DNA of 8,744 nucleotides from assembly GCA_030607345.1 (NCBI GenBank), contig JAUWKC010000050.1, forward strand, positions 1 to 8,744, given 5' to 3'. Positions 1 through 6,598 of the stretch are shown here, piece after piece. The notes beneath the pieces are model-generated. The model saw nothing but the letters and a program-made list of their open reading frames with translations, had not been told where the DNA came from and searched no databases. This stretch comes from Planctomycetota bacterium. Its GTDB lineage: Bacteria; Planctomycetota; Phycisphaerae; Sedimentisphaerales; SG8-4. Within the stretch, counting starts at the first letter, position 1; the number at the start of each line of letters is the position of its first letter. The translations under genes and the position numbers were made by a program.

Positions 1-295
1 CGACGGTCTTGGCTTTCGTGCCCGTCTCAAGAAAGTACTTGGCAATGTCGTCGCCCGATTTGAGGAGCCCGCCGTAGGTTGAGATTTCGTAGATTATGTA
101 CTGTGCGTCCTGGTCCAGGGCAATTTGTGTTCTTCGCCGGATGGATTCGAACAGTCCGTTGTCAATCAGGCCTTTGCACGGTATCACGTATGCTTTGGCG
201 GCGGGCAGGGCCTGGTTCGGTTCTGCCGGTGCCGCTGCCGGCAGCATCAAAAGGCATATCAGCACAAAAACGGGTTTGGCCGGTGGATTCTCCAT
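1..295 (-). CDS. NfeD-family membrane ClpP-class serine protease, N-terminal part (cut by window edge)
   Basis: Only the first 98 codons are inside the window; the gene continues beyond base 1. The product opens with a signal peptide or membrane anchor (Lys7, then the hydrophobic run VFVLICLLMLPAAAPA). A ClpP/SppA-like fold follows, with AYVIPCKGLIDNGLFESI, a helix, then YIIYEISTYGGLLKSGDDIA. This matches the start of the periplasmic protease domain of NfeD proteins, where the pattern is (hydrophobic)-I.G.I....-(helix)-A..I.LE.DTPGG. In that family the Ser-Lys dyad lies further on, so catalysis cannot be judged here. The expected role is cleavage of membrane-associated substrates at the outer face of the inner membrane. 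I chose ATG at 295 because a promoter -10 box ends 7 nt before it. An in-frame ATG at 307 overlaps that box, and neither start has a good SD. It lies 118 nt after the phosphate permease gene and seems separately transcribed. SppA-like protease is the main alternative. Confidence 0.72.
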   Translation of the reverse strand, partial: MENPPAKPVFVLICLLMLPAAAPAEPNQALPAAKAYVIPCKGLIDNGLFESIRRRTQIALDQDAQYIIYEISTYGGLLKSGDDIAKYFLETGTKAKTV

Positions 296-302
296 AGACA
301 GA

Positions 303-331
303 ATCATAACTTTTCAGAGCCGACTTGGCAA
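303..331 (-). promoter_or_regulatory. Predicted sigma70-type promoter for the NfeD-like gene, leaderless type
   Basis: On the minus strand, TTGCCA (326-331) and TATGAT (303-308) are separated by exactly 17 nt; each box matches consensus at 5 of 6 positions. Only 7 nt separate the -10 box from the ATG at 295, so the transcript should begin at or next to the start codon. This explains the missing Shine-Dalgarno sequence and argues against the upstream ATG at 307, which lies inside the -10 box. This is inferred from sequence alone. Confidence 0.55.
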
Positions 332-413
332 CACAAAGATTCATTATTTGCCCGGTATTTTAGCTGGGGCGGTCCTGGCTGAATCTTCGGAAAGCCCTTT
401 GCCCAGCGTGCTC

Positions 414-1658
414 TCACCAGAATAATCGTGCGCCGACAATATAGAACAGAATCGTCAGGCCCGCGGCGAAGGGTATGGTAACTATCCACGACGTAAATAT
501 CGAGCCCACCACTTTTCGGTTTACCGCGGTGATACCACGAGCCAGACCTACACCAATGATAGCGCCGACGAGGGTATGCGTGGTGGATATCGGCAGACCC
601 ATCTTCGAGCAGCAAAGCACGGTTGCCATCGTACTGAGGTCCGCAGCGACGCCGCGCGAAGGTGTAATCTCGGTTACTCGAGTGCCCACGACCCGCATTA
701 CACGATAGCCGAAGGTGGCCAAGCCGATGATAATTCCGACTCCACCGAGGCCAAGGATCCAAAGTTCCACCGATACCTGTGTGGGAATAGTGTTATCTTT
801 GGCAATTTCCACTATCGCGGCGAGTGGTCCGATGGCGTTGGCCACGTCATTGGCCCCGTGGGCAAACGCAACCGTACACGAGGTTATTATCACCAGTATA
901 GCGAAGACCTTCTCGACCTGCATGAGCTGCCGGTCAAGAGGTAAAGAGCCATCGCAATACTTGTCCTTGTTTACAACCATTCTTGAAAGGCCCGCCGCCA
1001 CAAGACCACCTACGATGCTCAGCGTAATTGCACTGAACGCATCGAGATGCAGGTGGAGGTTTCTCAGGCCCTTGTAGATAGTCGCCAGTATCAATATACA
1101 AAACGTGAAAAAGACGCAGACCGGCACGCCTTTCACGGCAGCAACTGCGGGTTTTTCCACACTGAGTATATATCGCGAGATAAGCCTGAATATAATAAAG
1201 GCCATTACCCCCCCTGCCACCGGCGAGATAAACCAACTGGCCACAATCTGGACGAGCCTGGCCCAGTGAATGTTGCCAACGCCGGCCTGGAGAATGCCAA
1301 ACCCGATGACAGCGCCTACTATCGAATGTGTGGTGGATACGGGCATTCCGAAGTAAGATGCGACATTGAGCCATATTGCAGCGGCCAGCATAGCACAGAG
1401 CATCCCGTGGGCCAGAACCCGGGGATTGCCGGCGAAAGCCTGCGTATCTATTATGCCCTTGCGGACCGTGTCGGTAACGTGACTTCCGACCAGCACCGCC
1501 CCACAGAACTCACAGACCCCCGCCAGCACCACCGCCCAGAAAACCGTCAAGGCTCTGGAGCCGACCGCGTCAGCCATAGAATTAGCAACGTCATTGGCGC
1601 CTATGTTCCAGGCCATATATAGGCCAATGACAATTGCCGCGATGACCAGTATTTCCAT
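414..1658 (-). CDS. pit: PiT-family inorganic phosphate permease
   Basis: Integral membrane transporter of 414 residues that should import phosphate (as a metal-phosphate complex or with H+/Na+) across the inner membrane. The family's inverted-repeat architecture is plain. The N-terminal half has WNIGANDVANS (17-27) and GMPVSTTHSIVGAVIGFG (104-121). The C-terminal half repeats them as AHGANDVANAIG (266-277) and GLPISTTHTLVGAIIGVG (354-371). About ten hydrophobic segments flank a central polar loop at 225-250. The length fits the shorter bacterial PiT proteins rather than the roughly 500-residue E. coli PitA. The gene starts 29 nt after the stop of the DUF47 gene, the standard order for these low-affinity phosphate systems, so the two are probably co-transcribed. 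The only SD-like GGAG lies about 13 nt before the ATG, so translation may depend on coupling. The stop is TGA at 414-416. Sulfate or another oxyanion is a less likely substrate. Confidence 0.93.
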   Translation of the reverse strand: MEILVIAAIVIGLYMAWNIGANDVANSMADAVGSRALTVFWAVVLAGVCEFCGAVLVGSHVTDTVRKGIIDTQAFAGNPRVLAHGMLCAMLAAAIWLNVASYFGMPVSTTHSIVGAVIGFGILQAGVGNIHWARLVQIVASWFISPVAGGVMAFIIFRLISRYILSVEKPAVAAVKGVPVCVFFTFCILILATIYKGLRNLHLHLDAFSAITLSIVGGLVAAGLSRMVVNKDKYCDGSLPLDRQLMQVEKVFAILVIITSCTVAFAHGANDVANAIGPLAAIVEIAKDNTIPTQVSVELWILGLGGVGIIIGLATFGYRVMRVVGTRVTEITPSRGVAADLSTMATVLCCSKMGLPISTTHTLVGAIIGVGLARGITAVNRKVVGSIFTSWIVTIPFAAGLTILFYIVGARLFW

Positions 1659-1687
1659 GAAGGCAACGCTGCTCCGGTAAGCGATGA

Positions 1688-2362
1688 CTATCCCTTGCGA
1701 ATGATAAGGCGGAGATATTTCGCAGTCTTTTCGGCGTTGTTCGAAATAATACTGAGCCTCTTGCAGTATTTGTCAAGAAAGACAAGCGTGGTCGTGTCTA
1801 TCTTGTCTTCCATACTGTAGAAACGCCGCGCAAATTTCCTTTCCAGACGGTCAACCTGCCACTCCTGATGTCCGATTCGCTCGATGGCTTCGAGCACGCT
1901 CTGGGCCTGGCTGCCCCTAAAGGCCGCCTCGGCAAGCGTAGAGAGCTTCTCAGCAAGGTTCAGCAAAAGCTCGCTGACGTTTATGACCTGCTCGACCAAC
2001 GCCAGAAAATCATCTTTAAGCTCCGCCGGCATTTTGGTCTTGCGCAACAGCAGCACCACCGCAAAATCCTCGGCGGCATCGGCAACGTCATCCTGATACG
2101 CCAGAAACCGGCTCAGCTCCAGACGCCCTACCGACAGAAAGTACATCTTGCACAACTGGTCCCGAAGCTTGTCCTTTATCTGGTCCGCCTCGTGCTCGGT
2201 CCTGGACATCAGGTTGTGCAGCTCTTCGATTTTGGCGTAGTCTTCGTCAACAAGGGCCTTGGCCAGAGGACGCACAAGCTCCACGCACTGGTGTACTTTT
2301 TTCGTGTGTTGGTGCAAATCAGCAAACGGTGACGGGCCGAAAAACTTGTTTAACAGTTTCAT
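1688..2362 (-). CDS. DUF47 / PhoU-like accessory protein of the PiT phosphate transporter
   Basis: Soluble, almost entirely helical protein of 224 residues, the usual length for the TIGR00153/DUF47 family (PhoU-like, the 'OrfA' partner of Pit in rhizobia). It begins MKLLNKFFGPSPF, typical of the family. It carries the acidic helix motifs that bind metal in PhoU-fold proteins: RTEHEADQIKDKL (54-66) and DDVADAAED (91-99). A second three-helix half holds EWQVDRLERKF (167-177) and NNAEKTAKYLRLI (208-220). It probably modulates the permease encoded 29 nt downstream; how it acts is not known in detail for the family. The start is well supported: AGGAG at 2369-2373 sits 6 nt before the ATG. The 176-nt spacer upstream contains a candidate operator and a -10-like box. 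Confidence 0.9.
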   Translation of the reverse strand: MKLLNKFFGPSPFADLHQHTKKVHQCVELVRPLAKALVDEDYAKIEELHNLMSRTEHEADQIKDKLRDQLCKMYFLSVGRLELSRFLAYQDDVADAAEDFAVVLLLRKTKMPAELKDDFLALVEQVINVSELLLNLAEKLSTLAEAAFRGSQAQSVLEAIERIGHQEWQVDRLERKFARRFYSMEDKIDTTTLVFLDKYCKRLSIISNNAEKTAKYLRLIIRKG

Positions 2363-2368
2363 TGTTAT

Positions 2369-2392
2369 CTCCTGTCAAGAACAGGTATAATA
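2369..2392 (-). promoter_or_regulatory. Ribosome binding site and possible -10 box of the DUF47-pit unit
   Basis: Minus-strand AGGAG (2369-2373) is a strong SD with 6-nt spacing. TATTAT (2387-2392, 5 of 6 consensus) would place transcription start near 2380, but no good -35 lies 16-18 nt further out, so the promoter call is weak. The 5-bp inverted repeat CCTGT/ACAGG (2371-2385) includes part of the SD and could form a small hairpin hiding it; its significance is unproven. Confidence 0.4.
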
Positions 2393-2429
2393 CTACCCCC
2401 AACCGGACTCGGCAGTACCATAGAAAATT

Positions 2430-2454
2430 ACAATTGCCATACCCTACCAATTGT
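2430..2454. promoter_or_regulatory. Inverted repeat ACAATTG-N11-CAATTGT, candidate operator
   Basis: Two perfect 7-bp arms (2430-2436 and 2448-2454) lie 11 bp apart, so their centres are about 1.7 helical turns apart. Each arm contains the palindrome CAATTG. The site is 68-92 bp upstream of the DUF47 start codon, where an activator or repressor of the phosphate uptake pair could bind. It does not look like an E. coli-type Pho box, and no regulator can be named. Confidence 0.3.
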
Positions 2455-2538
2455 CCGGCATTGTTAGTGGTTCTCGCCCGTCGGTCAAGCAAAAAATCAA
2501 AAATACGAATCAACTCGATTTGCGACTTGGGATTACAA

Positions 2539-3648
2539 TCACACCAGGCTTCTCAGGATTTCAACGCCCTGCCGGATTTTATCGTCCCCGGTCGCGTAAC
2601 TTATTCTAAAGTGCGTATCTTTTTCACTGAAGACGCAACCGGGTATGATGAGCAGGTTCTTTTTGATTGCCTTTTCGACGAAATCGCTGGCCGGCTGCAT
2701 GGGAGACTTGACAAACGCATAAAACGCACCGCCAGGTCTGGTCAATTCAAACGTGTCTTTCAGACCCTCGTAGATAAGGTCGCGTTTTTTTCTGTACGCA
2801 TTGACCTGGCTGCTGACGTCGTAATCCAGCGCAGTAATAGCGGCCTTCTGGAAAGGCGTCGGGGCGCAGACGAAGGTGTACTGCTGGATTTTGGTCATCT
2901 GCTCGACCACATCGGCTAAGCATTCGTGGGCGGCTACGTAAGCCAGTCGCCAGCCCGGCATACCGTAGGATTTGCTGAAGCCCCGCAGCACAAGTGTTCG
3001 GTCGTAGCACTCGGCTATACCCGCAGGCTCACCGTCATAGCAGAACTTCTCGTAAATCCGGTCGGCCAACACAATTATCTTCCTCTCGGCTGCAATCTCC
3101 GCAAGGGCCTCTAAATCCTGCCTTGAATAAACCACTCCGCTCGGATTGCACGGGGAATTGACTATAATCAGCTTGGTCTTTTCGGTAATCGCGCCGGCGA
3201 TTTTGCCGACAGGAAGCTCAAAATCCGGGTAGCTGTCGACGAATACACATCTGCCGCCCAGCATATTGATGATATGCTTGTAGATAACGAAATAAGGGTC
3301 CGGAATAATCACCTCATCGCCCGGATTCACCAGTGCCATAAACGCGAGGAGCAGCCCCCCGCTCACGCCGCTGGCGACAAGCACGGCGGGATTTTCCCAG
3401 CCGAACTCGTCCCTGGTATAGTCAGCTATCTTTTCCCTCAGATAATCGTCGCCTGCCGTCTGCGAATATTTGTTCCAACCCTGCCGGATGGCATCTATCG
3501 CCTCCTGCTTTATCGGTTCCGGCACGTCGAAGTCAGGCTGACCGATTGAAAAGTTAATCGGGTCCTTCAGCGACGCCCCCAGGGCAAAGACCTTTCTTAT
3601 CCCGCTGGCGTCAATCTTGATGGCCCTGTCTGCAATATACCTTTCCAT
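2539..3648 (-). CDS. Fold-type I (class I/II) PLP-dependent aminotransferase
   Basis: A 369-residue cytosolic enzyme of the aspartate aminotransferase superfamily, subgroup I-gamma by appearance. It should exchange an amino group between an amino acid and a 2-oxo acid; the substrate cannot be told from sequence. Visible features are the N-terminal INFSIGQPDFDVP (31-43), NKYSQTAGDDYLR (59-71), PDPYFVIY (116-123), NSPCNPSG (164-171, with the PLP-contacting Asn168), ADRIYEKF (195-202, with Asp196 and Tyr199), the Schiff-base lysine Lys226 in GFSKSYGMPGWR, and the carboxylate-binding Arg348 in HFRISYA. An open frame extends upstream to 3909, but that 87-residue extension is unlike any aminotransferase and overlaps the opposing promoter. 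ATG at 3648 gives family length and has a -10 box just before it. The residue after Asp196 is Arg, where most relatives have Glu. It is a single gene, 176 nt from the DUF47 gene. Confidence 0.9.
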   Translation of the reverse strand: MERYIADRAIKIDASGIRKVFALGASLKDPINFSIGQPDFDVPEPIKQEAIDAIRQGWNKYSQTAGDDYLREKIADYTRDEFGWENPAVLVASGVSGGLLLAFMALVNPGDEVIIPDPYFVIYKHIINMLGGRCVFVDSYPDFELPVGKIAGAITEKTKLIIVNSPCNPSGVVYSRQDLEALAEIAAERKIIVLADRIYEKFCYDGEPAGIAECYDRTLVLRGFSKSYGMPGWRLAYVAAHECLADVVEQMTKIQQYTFVCAPTPFQKAAITALDYDVSSQVNAYRKKRDLIYEGLKDTFELTRPGGAFYAFVKSPMQPASDFVEKAIKKNLLIIPGCVFSEKDTHFRISYATGDDKIRQGVEILRSLV

Positions 3649-3656
3649 TTGGCGCA

Positions 3657-3684
3657 AATATACTCTATTGCGGGCAATATGCAA
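3657..3684 (-). promoter_or_regulatory. Weak predicted promoter for the aminotransferase gene, leaderless type
   Basis: Minus-strand TATATT (3657-3662, 5 of 6 consensus) ends 8 nt before the ATG at 3648. A poor -35, TTGCAT (3679-3684, 3 of 6), lies 16 nt upstream of it. No SD precedes the ATG. The position of the -10 box predicts transcription starting within 1-2 nt of the start codon, the same arrangement as for the NfeD-like gene. Confidence 0.4.
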
Positions 3685-3778
3685 TAAGCTGTCAGTCCGT
3701 GGCGGTTTTTTACCCAAACCAACACGCTTCTGACCTGGCTGGATGGAGGAAAAAATTCGCAAATGCGTGAGATTTTTC

Positions 3779-3807
3779 TTGACCCCGAACGTCCCATAAA
3801 ATATGAT
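3779..3807 (+). promoter_or_regulatory. Predicted sigma70-type promoter for the secreted mosaic protein gene
   Basis: TTGACC (3779-3784) and TATGAT (3802-3807) are separated by exactly 17 nt; each matches consensus at 5 of 6 positions. Transcription should start near 3814, leaving a leader of about 210 nt before ATG 4026. No better promoter lies closer to the gene. Confidence 0.6.
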
Positions 3808-4025
3808 ATAACTGTATTGTCTTCCGGCCAAAACAGGGCGTTGTTCTGCATCTGCTTTGCGGGCCGGGCGGCGAAGAAATGAGCGAGGATAATGGCTATT
3901 TTCCTGCAATACGCAACCAGCGTTTGCCCGGAGGTTTGCGCTGATTGTCTATCAAACCCCCCTGTCATAACCGATAATTGCCTTGTGGTTGATTATTCTA
4001 TTAACGAGTCCTGGAGGAACCAAAA

Positions 4026-6299
4026 ATGAAAAAGACAGTGACAACAATCATAACAGCCGTGACCGTGTTGCTTGTGTGCATTACTTCAGCCCGGGCAACC
4101 GTGTGGATGGACTGGGTTACCATTGCCGATACTGCCAATCCCAATGACATCCACGGTGACGGCTACGGCGGCGTCAATTACATATACCGCATCGGCAGAT
4201 ACGAGGTAACCAACAGCCAGTATTGCGAATTGCTCAATGCCGTTGCGGATGTCTGCGACCCGTATAACCTGTACAACCTCGATATGGGTGACACCGGCTA
4301 CGGGGGAATTACTCGCACCGGAAGCGAGCCAAGCTACTCATACTCAGTCAAACCCGGCTATGGCAACAAACCGGTAAACCATGTGAGCTGGTACGACTGC
4401 CTTCGTTTTGCCAACTGGCTGCACAACGGCCAGCCGGCAGGACTCCAGAATTCCAGTACCACCGAGGACGGGGCCTACACCTTCAGTGGCCAGACAACCG
4501 TCAGCGGACGCAACTTTGACGCTCTGGTATGGCTTGCCGGCGAAAACGAATGGTACAAGGCAGCCTACTATGACCCCGACCTCGATGCCGGTCTCGGCGG
4601 TTATTGGGATTATGCCACGGCCAGCAATGATGTGCCGGATAACAATACACCGGACAACGACAGTGGCAACTCGGCAAATTACGATTATGCGATTTCCGGG
4701 CTGCCACGAACCGCGGATGTGGACGCCTATGGGCTTTCCGCAGGCGCTTACGGTACTTTGAACCAAAACGGCAACGTCTGGGAATGGAATGAAGCCATCA
4801 TAGGTTCTAATCGCGGCGCCCGCGGAGGTTCGTACAGCAGTATCGCCGGGAATCTGCCTGCCTCTTATCGATTCGAAGAGCCGCCCAGCGGCGAGGGACC
4901 CGGCCTTGGTTTTCGGGTTGCCGCTATACCTTGTCGTTATGTGCTCTTCGGTGACTTGAACAATGATTGCAGAGTTGATTTTCTCGACGTTGCTTACATC
5001 GGCGCCAATTGGCTTGTTGATTGTGACATAACTCCGAACGACCCCGAATGCGAGCCGATAGATTACGACGGTGACGGCTGGGACTGGACGCTCGACTGCG
5101 ACGAGGATGACCCCACTATCAACCCCGCAGCGACAGAAGTCTGCGACGGCCTCGACAACGATTGCGACACTTATTACGACGAAGACCTCACCGGACCTTT
5201 GTGTCCCTATCAGGACGGAGTCTGCACCGGAGCCTCACACCAATGTGGAGGCGTCAGTGGCTGGAGCAACTGCAACGATTCGACTTACCTCGCTTGGAGT
5301 GCAGATTACGAACCAAGTGAAATCACTTGCGACGGGCTCGATAACGACTGCGACGGCTCAGCCGATGAAGACCTGACAGGCCCGCCGTGCTCGAAACAGC
5401 AAGGTGTTTGTGCCGGCTCAACGCAGCTCTGCGGCGGAGTAAGCGGCTGGCTTACCTGTGACGACGGCGCCTATTCGGCCTGGAACCCGAACTACGAACC
5501 GAGTGAAATCACTTGCGACGGGCTCGATAACGACTGTGACGGTCAGACAGATGAAGGAATAGGTTCAATATGGTATCGTGATGCAGATGGAGATGGATAC
5601 GGTAATCCAGGGAACAGTACCCAGTCATGTACGCAACCTTCCGAATATGTATCAAATAGCTCAGACTGCGATGACGGCGATTCCAGTGTTTATCCCGGGG
5701 CTGCAGAGGTTTGTGACGGCAAGGACAATGACTGCGATGGTACCCCGGATAATGGCAATCCTTCCACGATGTGCCCGCCCGGCTCTCACGTGATGAGCAC
5801 CGCATGTTCGGCCGGAACCTGCGTAATAACAGCCTGTATGAGCGGCTACGGTGACCTGGACGGCACTTACAGCAACGGCTGCGAGTGCGCCCCAGACGGA
5901 TACGAGCAAAACAATAGCTGTGTAGGTTCTTACGACCTTGGCAACGAATTAGACAACGATGACAACGACGACATCACGGTCACTGCAAGATTATCCTTCG
6001 ATGGTGATGTTGATTACTACAGGTTCTATGCCGTAGATACCACCCCCATCTCCTCGCTCGACAGCTTTCACGTGCGGATACGGTTCTTGTCCAATCCTCT
6101 TAACGAGTTCAAGTTCTCAGTGTATAAAGACTCATGCAGCAATCTGGTCTACGACGGAGCCGGAACGTACGACGACGAAGGAGAGGTCATGCACGATGAC
6201 TCGGCATTTTATTACGTCCGTGTCTACAGGAACACCGGGTCAGGCCAGACTACCTGCAACCAGTATACGATTAAGATGAATAACGAAGAGAATCCGTAA
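4026..6299 (+). CDS. Secreted multidomain protein: SUMF1/FGE-like domain, dockerin-like loop, MopE-type metal-binding repeats, PPC-like domain
   Basis: A 757-residue exported protein. Residues 1-24 are a Sec signal peptide (KK, hydrophobic core, ARA before the likely cut). Residues about 50-300 form a SUMF1 (formylglycine-generating enzyme) fold: IGRYEVTNSQYCELLN, PVNHVSWYDCLRFANWL, WLAGENEWYKAAY, GNVWEWNE, RGGSYSS and LGFRVAA. The two active-site cysteines of true FGEs would fall near Ser272 and Leu277, so enzymatic activity is unlikely. Residues 309-330 form one dockerin-like calcium loop (Asp310, Asn312, Asp314, Asp321). Residues 346-580 are Cys/Asp-rich with four CDGxDNDCD motifs (373, 435, 497, 563), like the MopE putative metal-binding repeat. 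Residues about 625-757 resemble a bacterial pre-peptidase C-terminal domain (DVDYYRFYAVD at 661-671). Two 62-residue units (389-512) are tandem duplicates. The SD GGAGG supports the start. No sulfatase gene is nearby. A surface or matrix-attached binding role is inferred. Confidence 0.85.
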   Translation: MKKTVTTIITAVTVLLVCITSARATVWMDWVTIADTANPNDIHGDGYGGVNYIYRIGRYEVTNSQYCELLNAVADVCDPYNLYNLDMGDTGYGGITRTGSEPSYSYSVKPGYGNKPVNHVSWYDCLRFANWLHNGQPAGLQNSSTTEDGAYTFSGQTTVSGRNFDALVWLAGENEWYKAAYYDPDLDAGLGGYWDYATASNDVPDNNTPDNDSGNSANYDYAISGLPRTADVDAYGLSAGAYGTLNQNGNVWEWNEAIIGSNRGARGGSYSSIAGNLPASYRFEEPPSGEGPGLGFRVAAIPCRYVLFGDLNNDCRVDFLDVAYIGANWLVDCDITPNDPECEPIDYDGDGWDWTLDCDEDDPTINPAATEVCDGLDNDCDTYYDEDLTGPLCPYQDGVCTGASHQCGGVSGWSNCNDSTYLAWSADYEPSEITCDGLDNDCDGSADEDLTGPPCSKQQGVCAGSTQLCGGVSGWLTCDDGAYSAWNPNYEPSEITCDGLDNDCDGQTDEGIGSIWYRDADGDGYGNPGNSTQSCTQPSEYVSNSSDCDDGDSSVYPGAAEVCDGKDNDCDGTPDNGNPSTMCPPGSHVMSTACSAGTCVITACMSGYGDLDGTYSNGCECAPDGYEQNNSCVGSYDLGNELDNDDNDDITVTARLSFDGDVDYYRFYAVDTTPISSLDSFHVRIRFLSNPLNEFKFSVYKDSCSNLVYDGAGTYDDEGEVMHDDSAFYYVRVYRNTGSGQTTCNQYTIKMNNEENP
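5190..5561 (+). repeat. Tandem 186-bp intragenic repeat (2 units) in the MopE-type region
   Basis: Unit 1 (5190-5375) and unit 2 (5376-5561) encode 62 residues each, aligned without gaps from TGPxC to DExx. Both share GVSGW, YEPSEITCDGLDNDCDG and the same cysteine spacing. A 50-bp core (5307-5356 and 5493-5542) differs at only 2 positions, while the first part of each unit is more diverged. This fits a duplication followed by partial homogenisation, or selection on the metal-binding core. Confidence 0.85.
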
Positions 6300-6359
6300 C
6301 GGCCAGACCCCGTATAAGCCGTGTCCAGGAGTCAGGTATCAGCTTCTTGGGTTGTGGGG

Positions 6360-6385
6360 CACTGAACAAAAGTACTTTCACAGTG
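6360..6385. repeat. Interrupted palindrome around AAAGTACTTT
   Basis: CACTG (6360-6364) and CAGTG (6381-6385) flank the perfect 10-bp palindrome AAAGTACTTT (6369-6378). The two dyad centres are offset by one base. It could be a protein-binding site or a weak hairpin after the upstream gene. There is no T-run, so it is not a standard terminator. Confidence 0.3.
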
Positions 6386-6399
6386 GTTGGGGACCAGGC

Positions 6400-6458
6400 A
6401 AAAAAAGGGGCCGGACAAGCGGAGGGAGAGGGAGGAGGAGAAACGCCCGACCCCCTTT
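6400..6458 (-). repeat. Dispersed hairpin element, copy 1 (terminator-like on the minus strand)
   Basis: Read on the minus strand, AAAGGGGGUCGGGC (6458 down to 6445) pairs along 14 positions with GUCCGGCCCCUUUU (6416 down to 6403), including three G.U pairs. The 28-nt loop is almost purely pyrimidine, and the U-run continues to 6400. The loop and inner stem share 25 of 26 bases (6411-6436) with copy 2 at 8323-8348. On the plus strand the wobble pairs become mismatches, which points to minus-strand RNA as the functional form. It may act as a terminator for leftward transcription or be a small repeat family member. Confidence 0.7.
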
Positions 6459-6500
6459 CACTACTTATTCTACAGATTGCCAAAGCAATGTCAACCATCA

Positions 6501-6536
6501 TCGGCGGTTTTTTTAAAAAAAACTGCAAGTTGCCGA
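6501..6536. repeat. AT-rich hairpin with a T7A8 centre
   Basis: GCGG-T7 (6504-6514) is followed directly by A8-CTGC (6515-6526), giving up to 8 pairs around a tight A/T loop. An outer TCG/CGA pair (6501-6503 and 6534-6536) encloses a 7-nt bulge. It lies about 35 nt upstream of the GH32 -35 box. The T-run is inside the stem rather than after it, so an ordinary terminator is doubtful; a bent-DNA or protein-binding role is possible. Confidence 0.35.
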
Positions 6537-6569
6537 CACAACGCACCTGCAATCCTTCAAATTAGATTG

Positions 6570-6598
6570 TTGAACTTTGGCCCATAAGCCGCTATCAT
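6570..6598 (+). promoter_or_regulatory. Predicted sigma70-type promoter for the GH32 gene
   Basis: TTGAAC (6570-6575, 4 of 6) and TATCAT (6593-6598, 5 of 6) are separated by 17 nt. Transcription would start near 6605, giving a leader of about 55 nt with the SD GAAGG. No operator is evident between promoter and gene. Confidence 0.5.

Larger units (their letters stand above)
3649..4025. other. Divergent intergenic region
   Basis: This 377-nt spacer separates the leftward aminotransferase gene from the rightward secreted-protein gene. It holds a weak leaderless-type promoter next to the aminotransferase start, a good rightward sigma70-type promoter near its middle, an untranslated leader of about 210 nt, and the SD GGAGG (4013-4017, 8 nt before ATG 4026). 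A 45-codon frame in the leader (3892-4029) is discussed as a finding. I see no RNA gene or known riboswitch. Confidence 0.6.

Noticed and set aside
1047..1622. 191-codon plus-strand frame antisense to the phosphate permease gene
   Set aside because: It mirrors the permease gene. The sequence shows no domain, and the permease on the other strand has conserved repeats throughout.
2329..2919. 196-codon plus-strand frame across the DUF47/aminotransferase spacer
   Set aside because: It overlaps two well-supported minus-strand genes and has no recognisable domain or ribosome binding site.
3649..3909. N-terminal extension of the aminotransferase reading frame to ATG 3909
   Set aside because: The extra 87 residues are basic, low in structure and unlike aminotransferases. 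They overlap a good rightward promoter on the other strand, and ATG 3648 gives normal family length.
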